Source: Bacillota bacterium
Lineage (GTDB): Bacteria; Bacillota; Clostridia; Lachnospirales; Lachnospiraceae
Length of the DNA stretch: 58,760 bases
Assembly (NCBI GenBank): GCA_023391695.1
Contig: JAEWAK010000049.1
Coordinates: forward strand, 1-58,760
Direction of reading: 5' to 3'
The translations under genes and the position numbers were made by a program. Shown here piece by piece: positions 52,349 to 58,760 of the stretch. Each line of letters starts with the position of its first letter. The stretch's first letter is position 1. A model generated the notes under the pieces. It had not been told where the DNA came from. It did no database searches and saw only the letters and a list, made by a program, of their open reading frames with translations.

Positions 52349-53404
52349 CTACATTTCTTTCATTTTCGGATCAAAGGCATCCCTGAGACCGTCTGCCATC
52401 ATATTAAAACTTAACATGATCACTGCCAGTACGATAACTGGGAATAAGATCATGTAAGGATGTGTTGTAAAGGACTTAAATGCATCGCTGATAAGAGAGC
52501 CAAGGGAAGCCAGCGGCTGGGGCACCCCAAGTCCGATAAAGGCTAAGAAGGCTTCCGTAAATATGGCATTTGGAATAGAAAACATGGACATTACAATCAG
52601 CTGTCCGAATATATTGGGCAGAATCTCTTTGAATATGATAAAGAAGTCTCTGGCACCCAGGGTTTTTGAAGCAAGGATAAATTCCTGTTCCTTCAGTTTA
52701 AGTACCTGGGCCCTGGCAATTCTACTCATTCCGATCCAGCCCGATATGGCCAGGGCGATGGTTATGGTCACCAGTCCCGGCTTGAATACCAAAATCAATA
52801 ATGTAACGATGACCAGGGTCGGTATTCCGTTCAATATTTCCGCAAACCGCTGCATGACCATGTCCACCTTGCCGCCGAAATAACCGGAGACCAAACCGTA
52901 TATCATGCCAAAACACATATCAACAATAACTGCTACCAGTGCAATATAAAGGGAAATCCTTGTACCTTCCCAGGTCCTTGTGAATATATCACGGCCGAGT
53001 ACATCCGTACCAAACCAGTAATATACCTCTTCCAGTCCGGTCGTGACACCCGGATCTTCGGAAACGTATTTATTTTGCTTTACGGTACCGGTGGAAGTAT
53101 TCATTGTCTCAGAACCGTCAAAGATTCCTAATTTCTCCAACCCTTTTATTCTCGGAGCCAGGTTCTGATGGGTAATGACCTGGGAATAATAAGTATGCCC
53201 GCTGATTTTAGGGCCGATAACTGCCATAAAAATAACAAGCAGGATAAAAATTAAACCTATAATTGCTCCTTTATTCTCCGTAAACCTGGTGAGTATATCG
53301 TGCCAGTAAGACTTACCGGCAAAAGTATCCTCATTCTGGCTTGTCCTCTCGGATCCCACTAATTCAAAATCATCCGGTAAAAATCCTATCTCTGTATTAT
53401 TCAT
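52349..53404 (-). CDS. oppC: Oligopeptide ABC transporter permease OppC
   Basis: A 351-residue inner-membrane permease with about six transmembrane helices. The cytosolic N-terminus (1-40) leads into a first helix (GAIIGLIFILLVIFMAVIG) and a roughly 80-residue extracellular loop, then the transport domain with the EAA-type loop EFILASKTLGARDFFIIFKEI and the C-terminal NMMADGLRDAFDPKMKEM typical of OppC/DppC. The ATG at 53404 overlaps the end of oppB by eight bases and has AAGGAG inside oppB. Confidence 0.95.
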   Translation of the reverse strand: MNNTEIGFLPDDFELVGSERTSQNEDTFAGKSYWHDILTRFTENKGAIIGLIFILLVIFMAVIGPKISGHTYYSQVITHQNLAPRIKGLEKLGIFDGSETMNTSTGTVKQNKYVSEDPGVTTGLEEVYYWFGTDVLGRDIFTRTWEGTRISLYIALVAVIVDMCFGMIYGLVSGYFGGKVDMVMQRFAEILNGIPTLVIVTLLILVFKPGLVTITIALAISGWIGMSRIARAQVLKLKEQEFILASKTLGARDFFIIFKEILPNIFGQLIVMSMFSIPNAIFTEAFLAFIGLGVPQPLASLGSLISDAFKSFTTHPYMILFPVIVLAVIMLSFNMMADGLRDAFDPKMKEM

Positions 53405-54338
53405 TTATATCTCCTTTCGCAAGCCGGATCCTCGGATCGATTATGCCATAAAGGATATCCACAACTAGCATGATTCCTATATACATAAGGCTGTAAATAA
53501 AGGTCAGTGCAATTACCACATTATAATCATTGGACTGAATGGCGGACACCAGTAAACTTCCGATGCCCGGAATGGAAAATAATTTTTCAATAACCAGGCT
53601 TCCGGTCATTAAACCAACCACAAGAGGTGCCAGTACCGTAATAATGGGAATCAGGGCATTTCGCAGGCCATGCCTGAAAATCAGGCGAAAACTGTTAATT
53701 CCCTTGCTTTCAGCCAACAGCATATAATCAGAGCCTAATACCTCCAGCATTTCTGTTCTGGTAAACCGGGCTACAGTGGCTACGGTAAACATGCAAAGGG
53801 AAATGGTGGGCATGACGGAGGATTGAAAGGGGGCGCTTTCCTGATATAAAAGGGGAAACCATTTTAACTGAAAGCCCATGGTATAGATCAAAGCCATAGC
53901 AAATACATAGGAAGGAAGGCTTACGCCCAAAACGGATATTACCGTGGTGAGGGTATCATATATGGTGTTATGTTTTATAGCTGCTATGATACCTAAAACC
54001 AGTCCTATGACGGTTCCGATCAGGATAGCCTGGCCGCCCAGACGAAGGGAAATGGGGAGTCTGGACCCCAGTAAAGTGGAGATGGGTGTATTTTTTGAAA
54101 TGGAATAAGAGACACCGAAGTCTCCGGAAAGCATTGCTTTAATATAGTTTACAAACCGTATGGCTATGGGTTGATCCAGGCCATATTTTGCATTCAGGAC
54201 AGCCCTTTGGGCATCCGTTAATTTTTCATCGTTAAAGGGTGAGCCGGGCATTAATTCCAGCATCAAAAACAAAATAAGTAATATAACCAGCAAGGTTATA
54301 ATGGAAATTATAATTCTTTTCATTATATATTTCTTCAC
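53397..54338 (-). CDS. oppB: Oligopeptide ABC transporter permease OppB
   Basis: A 313-residue permease, about six helices, with the N-terminal IMKRIIISIITLLVILLILF helix, the LMPGSPF motif and the EAA-type loop DYMLLAESKGINSFRLIFRHGL. The terminal helix and DILYGIIDPRIRL are standard for OppB/DppB. I start it at the GTG at 54338, nine bases from AAGGAG; the first internal ATG (MKRIII) is too far from any ribosome site and the longer frame to 54404 runs into the upstream hairpin. It heterodimerises with OppC. Confidence 0.93.
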   Translation of the reverse strand: MKKYIMKRIIISIITLLVILLILFLMLELMPGSPFNDEKLTDAQRAVLNAKYGLDQPIAIRFVNYIKAMLSGDFGVSYSISKNTPISTLLGSRLPISLRLGGQAILIGTVIGLVLGIIAAIKHNTIYDTLTTVISVLGVSLPSYVFAMALIYTMGFQLKWFPLLYQESAPFQSSVMPTISLCMFTVATVARFTRTEMLEVLGSDYMLLAESKGINSFRLIFRHGLRNALIPIITVLAPLVVGLMTGSLVIEKLFSIPGIGSLLVSAIQSNDYNVVIALTFIYSLMYIGIMLVVDILYGIIDPRIRLAKGDINE

Positions 54339-54362
54339 AAAAACACTCTCCTTACCATACAA

Positions 54363-54406
54363 GAATGACGCTGTCATTGGTGCCAACACGCTAGACAGCG
54401 TCATTC
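54363..54406. repeat. Hairpin between oppA and oppB
   Basis: Perfect 13-base arms GAATGACGCTGTC (54363-54375) and GACAGCGTCATTC (54394-54406) with an 18-base loop. It follows oppA on the minus strand and should limit read-through or protect the oppA mRNA, raising binding-protein level over the membrane parts. Confidence 0.8.
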
Positions 54407-54532
54407 GTTTTTCTATATGGAAATTTTATGTGACGTGGGTCACGGTGTTATTAACTTAATTCAGCCTTATGTAATGGCACATTGGAAAAACGGATTTTGT
54501 TCGCCATTAAATAGGTATCATGTAACAACACA

Positions 54533-56233
54533 TTAGTTTTTGGTTGCATTCTTATAAACACGGTTAATACCTACCGAGTGGAATTCAATGCCTTCCACAC
54601 CGGACTTAATCATGACTGCATCACCTTTTTGATATACGGGTAAAATTACGGCTTCATCCATTACCATGGTTTCCGCCTGTTTTAACGCATTCCATCTGGC
54701 GGTAAGATCAAGTGCCAAATCACCTTTTTTCGCCGAATCAATGATGGAGTCGTATTCCGTATTGGACCAGAAGCCATAGTTATTCGGACTGCCGGTGGTC
54801 CACATATCCAGATAAGTCATAGGATCGGCATAATCCGGGCCCCAGCGTGTAAGGCCAAGTTCAAAATCGCCTGCCTGCATTCTTTCTACACGGTTCTTCT
54901 TGGGCATGGTCTGAAGTTCGATGGTGATGTCAGAAAGAGTCGTCTGAATTTCGGACTGGATAAATTGTGCAACATTCATTGCAGATTCCGTATCTTCAAC
55001 GATCATGGTGTATTTTAATTCACTTACACCTAATTCTTTTTTCGCAGTTTCCCAATATTCCACAGCTTTTGCTTTATCGGTGGAAAGGTAGGTAGATGCC
55101 GTTTCACGGAAGTCTTTACCGTCCGGACCGGTAGCCAAAAGGGTAGGAACCGCAAAATCTGCCACGATAGAACCATCCTTTAAGATATTGTTAACGATAG
55201 CTGCTTTATCATAGGAAAGAGCCAGGGCTTTTCTTAAATTTACGTTCTCAAGTCCTTTCACGGTCGTGTTAGGTGAGATATACCATAAATATCCCGCCAT
55301 TATGTTAGTGAATTCCGGGTCTGCCTGGAATTGTTCTACCTGTTCACCGGAAAGGGTGGCTACATCCAGGTCCCCGTTCTGGTAAGATAACATTGCCTGC
55401 TGGGAATCTTTTATTACCTGATACTTTATTCCGTCTAAAGCAACATTGCCGGCATCCCAGTAAGTCGGGCTTTTTGCCAGGGTGATGGTGGTAGCTGCCG
55501 GTTCATAAGAAGTAATCGTAAATGGCCCGTTACTTAAAATCGTATCCGGTGAAGTTCCGTAATTATCACCGGCTTCTGTAAAAAAGGCTTCATTTACAGG
55601 CAGGAATGAAGGAAATGCCATTAAGGATTCAAAGAATGGAACCGGAACATCCAGCTGTACAACTAAAGTCTTGTCATCCTGTGCAGTGACGCCAAGTTCA
55701 TCCACAGCCTTTTCTCCTGCGATGATTGCGCCTGCGTTCTTAAGTCCTGCAATACCCATGATGAAAGAATATTCGCTTGCCACGGACGGGTCAACCAGAC
55801 GTCTCCAGGCAAAGACAAAATCACCTGCAGTAACAGGGGTGCCGTTGGACCACTGTGCATCCCGTAATTTAAAAGTATAAGTTAAGCCGTCTTCACTTTT
55901 ATCCACGGATTCCGCCATTGCATAAATCGGAGCACCGGAAGCATCGATAGAGTATAAGCCTTCGGTAACGGCTGCCAATGCTTCAAAGGAAGTACCGTCC
56001 GTTGCGATCTGGGGATCCAGGGAAGCAACTTCCACGTCGAAATGTACATTCAGTATATTACCGCCTGCAGCTTCTGATGTATTTCCAGTTTCTGCCCCTC
56101 CTGTATTTGTGGTGGTATCAGAAGTTCCATCGGAACCGGTTGGTGTACTTGGCTTGCCGCCCCCGCAGGCAGTTAATGAAAACATCATAAGCATAACTAG
56201 AATTAGTGACATTAAATTTTTAAACTTTTTCAC
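54533..56233 (-). CDS. oppA: Oligopeptide-binding lipoprotein OppA
   Basis: A 566-residue lipoprotein of the SBP_bac_5 family: signal peptide and lipobox SLTAC (Cys23), a Gly/Ser/Thr linker to about residue 58, then the large peptide-binding fold. Family blocks are ILNVHFDVEVASLDPQIATD, YTFKLRDAQWSNGTPVTAGD and VFAWRRLVDP. The C-terminal LGLTRWGPDYADPMTYLDMW is characteristic of OppA rather than DppA. It starts at a GTG (56233), six bases after AGGAGG. It is first in the operon, behind its own promoter. Confidence 0.94.
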   Translation of the reverse strand: MKKFKNLMSLILVMLMMFSLTACGGGKPSTPTGSDGTSDTTTNTGGAETGNTSEAAGGNILNVHFDVEVASLDPQIATDGTSFEALAAVTEGLYSIDASGAPIYAMAESVDKSEDGLTYTFKLRDAQWSNGTPVTAGDFVFAWRRLVDPSVASEYSFIMGIAGLKNAGAIIAGEKAVDELGVTAQDDKTLVVQLDVPVPFFESLMAFPSFLPVNEAFFTEAGDNYGTSPDTILSNGPFTITSYEPAATTITLAKSPTYWDAGNVALDGIKYQVIKDSQQAMLSYQNGDLDVATLSGEQVEQFQADPEFTNIMAGYLWYISPNTTVKGLENVNLRKALALSYDKAAIVNNILKDGSIVADFAVPTLLATGPDGKDFRETASTYLSTDKAKAVEYWETAKKELGVSELKYTMIVEDTESAMNVAQFIQSEIQTTLSDITIELQTMPKKNRVERMQAGDFELGLTRWGPDYADPMTYLDMWTTGSPNNYGFWSNTEYDSIIDSAKKGDLALDLTARWNALKQAETMVMDEAVILPVYQKGDAVMIKSGVEGIEFHSVGINRVYKNATKN

Positions 56234-56355
56234 ACGTTTCCTCCTTGTTTTCCTTTATATGACAAAAAATGCTAAAAATATGCAGAAAAAGCCACAAAAT
56301 TTGTCCGTCTGTCCAATTTTGTGACCCCATCGTCATACAAAGTTATTATAGATTT

Positions 56356-56383
56356 ATTATAGCGAAATAACAGGGTTTGTCAA
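56356..56383 (-). promoter_or_regulatory. Promoter of oppABCDF
   Basis: On the minus strand TTGACA (56383-56378), a 16-base spacer and TATAAT (56361-56356), both consensus. Initiation falls about 115 bases before oppA. Confidence 0.75.
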
Positions 56384-56499
56384 CTTATATTTCATGCATA
56401 TCCTATAGAATTACAATATAAGGAAAAGGCAATTCTTTATAATTCCGGATAAAACAATATACGGGATGAGGGTTGTCTTATGTAGGGTGGGAATAATTG

Positions 56500-56537
56500 G
56501 ATGCAGCAGATTCCCAGTCTTAAGAATCTGCTGCATC
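56500..56537. terminator. Hairpin at the end of the hydrogenase operon
   Basis: Perfect 14-base arms GATGCAGCAGATTC (56500-56513) and GAATCTGCTGCATC (56524-56537), ten-base loop, 21 bases past the hydA stop. The T-tract on the minus strand is poor, so it may act mainly as an mRNA end. Confidence 0.65.
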
Positions 56538-56557
56538 ACGGTCTTTCTATTTATAAA

Positions 56558-58300
56558 CTAATTTACACTTCTCTTTACATAGGTTGTGTGGAGAACCTCG
56601 TGAGCCTTATGGCTGCCGGGTTTACCAAAGTAAGTGCTGTATAATTCTTTGATGGCCGGGTTTTCGTGGGATTTTCTATAAGGCATGGAAGCATCCAGGT
56701 CATAGAGAACTTTTGCACGAAGGGATCTGATATCATTGAAGTTACGTATACTTGCAGGAACCTGAGGCATACCGCCGCCGTTTACACAGCCGCCGGGGCA
56801 TCCCATGATTTCAATGAAGTGGTAATCTGCCTCGCCGGAATTTACTTTATTAAGAAGTTCTTTTGCATTCTTAAGTCCGGAAGCAACAGCAACCTTTACA
56901 TCCATGCCTGCTACATTGTAAGTAGCTTCTTTAATTCCTTTGATTCCTCGTACTTCTTTAAAATCCAGGCTCTTTAATTCTTCACCGGTTAAGGTTTCCA
57001 CAGCAGTTCGAAGGGCTGCTTCCATAACACCGCCGGTTGCGCCGAAGATAACACCTGCGCCGGTTGCCATTCCAAGAGGGGAATCAAACTCTTCATCCGG
57101 AAGTGAGTGAAAGCTAATGCCTGCGCGTTCGATCATTCTGGCAAGCTCCCTTACGGTAAGGGCGATGTCCACATCGGGAAGACCGGCAGCATCCTGGTCA
57201 TCACGGCCCACTTCAAACTTCTTGGCGGTACATGGCATGATACTTACCATAACGATATCTTTCGGGTCAATTCCCATTTTTTCAGCATAGTAGGTCTTGG
57301 CAGTGGCACCGAACATCTGCTGGGGGGATTTACAGCTGGAAAGATTCTCGGTCATATCAGGGAAATAGTGTTCGCAGTATTTAACCCAGCCCGGTGAACA
57401 GGAGGTGATTAAAGGTAAAACACCGCCGTTCTGAACCCTGTCTATAAATTCATGTGCCTCTTCCATAATGGTAAGGTCGGCTGCAAAATCCGTATCAAAT
57501 ACTTTATCAAAGCCTAAACGGCGGAGGGCTGCCACCATCTTGCCTTCCACGTTGGTTCCGATGGGAAGGCCGAAAGGTTCGCCAAGGCCCGCACGTACGG
57601 AAGGAGCTGTCTGTACCACCACATGTTTCGTCGGGTCGGCAATGGCTGCAAATACTTCATCCGTATTGTCTTTTTCGGAGAGAGCTCCGGTAGGACATAC
57701 AGCAATACACTGGCCGCAGGATACACAGCTGGTTTCGCCAAGACCCATATCAAAGGCAGATGCAATCGTGGTTTTAAAACCTCTTTCATTCGGTCCGATT
57801 ACGCCGACGGCCTGAACCTTTTCACATACTGCGGAACAGCGCCTGCAAAGGATGCATTTGTTATTATCGCGGTACATATGGGCTGCGGTATAGTCAATTT
57901 CATAATCGTTGGTTTCACCGTCGTATAAACCTTCGTTTTCGACTTTAAGGTCTTTACTCAGTTTTTGTAATTCACAGTTCCCGCTTCTTACGCAGGATAA
58001 ACATTTTCTGTCATGATCGGAAAGAATTAATTCCAGGGTTTTTCTTCTTGAATTTAATACTTTAGGTGTGTTGGTCCATACCTCCATACCTTCGTTAACC
58101 GGATATACGCAGGAAGCCACAAGGCTTCTGGCACCCTTAACCTCTACAACACAGATACGGCAGGCGCCAATCTCATTAATCTCTTTTAAGTAACAAAGGG
58201 TAGGAATGTCGATGTGTGCAGATCTGGCAGCTTCAAGAATCGTAGAACCCTTTGGTGCAGCTACATCCACACCGTTTATTTTAATATTTACGGTTTCCAT
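56558..58300 (-). CDS. hydA: NADH-dependent [FeFe]-hydrogenase, catalytic subunit (HydA/HndD type)
   Basis: A 580-residue cytosolic hydrogenase. It has a [2Fe-2S] domain (Cys36, 47, 50, 64), a His-Cys3 [4Fe-4S] site (His96, Cys100, 103, 109), two ferredoxin-type clusters (Cys149, 152, 155, 159 and Cys192, 195, 198, 202), and an H-cluster domain with TSCSPGW (Cys301), MPCTAKKFE (Cys357) and EIMGCPGGCVNGGG (Cys501, Cys505). Domain order is that of the large subunit of NAD-linked, electron-bifurcating enzymes, which use ferredoxin and NADH together. The ATG at 58300 follows AAGGAGGAC; the upstream extension to 58378 is not conserved. The NuoF-like partner lies directly upstream. Confidence 0.96.
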   Translation of the reverse strand: METVNIKINGVDVAAPKGSTILEAARSAHIDIPTLCYLKEINEIGACRICVVEVKGARSLVASCVYPVNEGMEVWTNTPKVLNSRRKTLELILSDHDRKCLSCVRSGNCELQKLSKDLKVENEGLYDGETNDYEIDYTAAHMYRDNNKCILCRRCSAVCEKVQAVGVIGPNERGFKTTIASAFDMGLGETSCVSCGQCIAVCPTGALSEKDNTDEVFAAIADPTKHVVVQTAPSVRAGLGEPFGLPIGTNVEGKMVAALRRLGFDKVFDTDFAADLTIMEEAHEFIDRVQNGGVLPLITSCSPGWVKYCEHYFPDMTENLSSCKSPQQMFGATAKTYYAEKMGIDPKDIVMVSIMPCTAKKFEVGRDDQDAAGLPDVDIALTVRELARMIERAGISFHSLPDEEFDSPLGMATGAGVIFGATGGVMEAALRTAVETLTGEELKSLDFKEVRGIKGIKEATYNVAGMDVKVAVASGLKNAKELLNKVNSGEADYHFIEIMGCPGGCVNGGGMPQVPASIRNFNDIRSLRAKVLYDLDASMPYRKSHENPAIKELYSTYFGKPGSHKAHEVLHTTYVKRSVN

Positions 58301-58323
58301 TATTGTCCTCCTTATAGAATGTA

Positions 58324-58454
58324 AGTGACTGTTCAGCCACTGCGGTTCTTTCAACAGCGCATTTATGCGCTTATGCATACAAAATATACAAACGTTTTTT
58401 GGTGCTTACAGCCTCGAAATTCCGGCGAATTTCCTGAAGTAACTAAATAGTTAC
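58324..58454. repeat. Cluster of four hairpins between hydB and hydA
   Basis: AGTGACTG/CAGCCACT (58324-58341), GCGCAT/ATGCGC (58357-58370), GAAATTC/GAATTTC (58416-58433) and GTAACT/AGTTAC (58439-58454) lie in a 170-base spacer. They could tune the hydB to hydA ratio through mRNA processing. Confidence 0.6.
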
Positions 58455-58470
58455 AAGTAACTGACAGTAA

Positions 58471-58760
58471 TTACTTTTTGGAAATAGCAGCAAAACGGCA
58501 TTTTTCCATACAAGCGCCGCATTTAATACATTTATCCTGATGAATGACATGAGCTTCCTTAACCTTACCTTCAATGGCTCCGTTCGGACATACTCTTGCA
58601 CAAAGTGTACAGCCCTTACATTTATCTGCATCAATAATATAGGAAAGTAATGCCTTACATACGCCTGCCGGGCATTTTCTGTCCACAACATGGGCAACAT
58701 ATTCATCCCTGAAATAGCGAAGCGTAGACAATACCGGATTGGGAGCAGTCTGGCCTAAAC
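58471..58760 (-). CDS. hydB: NuoF-like hydrogenase subunit (HydB/HndC), C-terminal end only
   Basis: The frame runs off the window's right edge, so only the last 96 or so codons are seen. The visible part begins LGQTAPNPVLSTLRYFRDEY, the NADH-dehydrogenase 51-kDa-type end with the cysteine region before it, then an appended 2[4Fe-4S] ferredoxin domain (KCKGCTLCARVCP and KCIKCGACMEKC). That extra domain is typical of HydB/HndC of bifurcating hydrogenases and of NADH-ferredoxin enzymes. It binds FMN and NADH in the complete protein. It lies upstream of hydA with a 170-base spacer, in the same operon. Confidence 0.88.
   Translation of the reverse strand, partial: LGQTAPNPVLSTLRYFRDEYVAHVVDRKCPAGVCKALLSYIIDADKCKGCTLCARVCPNGAIEGKVKEAHVIHQDKCIKCGACMEKCRFAAISKK

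Larger units (their letters stand above)
56234..56557. other. Spacer between hydA end and oppA start
   Basis: About 324 bases. It contains the oppA promoter and a 14-base hairpin near the hydA stop (both listed). The rest is AT-rich, with imperfect repeats of CCACAAAATTTG and CCAATTTTGTG at about 56290-56325. No gene is seen. Confidence 0.55.

Overview
The window looks like the chromosome of a spore-forming, plant-sugar-fermenting anaerobe of the class Clostridia, most likely a Lachnospiraceae (Lachnoclostridium/Anaerocolumna-like) bacterium. This is inferred from AT-rich DNA with strong AGGAGG ribosome sites, sporulation genes (a SipL-like SPOCS/LysM protein, SpoIIR, a SpoIIQ-like protein, a cortex-lysis-type protein), the MEP isoprenoid enzyme IspE, a T-box before ileS, a cellulosome-era style GH74+CBM3 xyloglucanase and an NADH-linked [FeFe]-hydrogenase. 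No rRNA, tRNA, CRISPR, phage or transposase gene was seen.

Layout. 0-7.2 kb: sipL-like gene, a conserved hypothetical, ispE and spoIIR (convergent), then ddl, murI and a DUF1934 gene. 7.2-11.6 kb: a beta-glucoside PTS operon (LicT-type antiterminator, EIIBC, GH1 6-phospho-beta-glucosidase, EIIA) preceded by a textbook RAT/terminator switch. 11.7-16.6 kb: a membrane-anchored hypothetical, plsC, pncB, a repeat-rich spacer and a membrane-anchored M15B carboxypeptidase. 16.9-27.1 kb: an eight-gene minus-strand operon for a hexitol or rare ketohexose (3-epimerase, PfkB kinase, GatZ/KbaZ-type protein, RbsABC-type importer, Zn-dependent dehydrogenase, class II aldolase) with a divergent LacI-type regulator and three matching operator-like sites. 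27.1-30.4 kb: decayed DNA with a histidine-phosphatase pseudogene, an orphan secreted protein, and an Ile T-box leader. 30.4-40.8 kb: ileS, a SpoIID-like/peptidoglycan-binding protein, glycogen phosphorylase and the xyloglucanase. 41-50 kb: MoxR ATPase/DUF58/transglutaminase operon, a SpoIIQ-like gene, a spacer with tandem structured repeats, a small protein and a membrane glycerophosphodiesterase. 50.3-56.2 kb: oppABCDF on the minus strand. 56.5 kb to the end: hydA and the C-terminal end of its NuoF-like partner (HydB), cut by the window edge.

The most interesting items are: the rare-sugar operon, in which the epimerase retains all four metal ligands of the D-allulose/D-tagatose 3-epimerases and acts beside a GatZ-type protein and a single kinase; a 69-bp dispersed repeat present at about 15.0 kb and, inverted, inside the ileS T-box leader, where it is flanked by an 8-bp direct repeat; and a tandem pair of about 110-bp structured repeats at 47.0-47.25 kb. 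Sub-family functions, promoters and operators are read by eye and are inferences.
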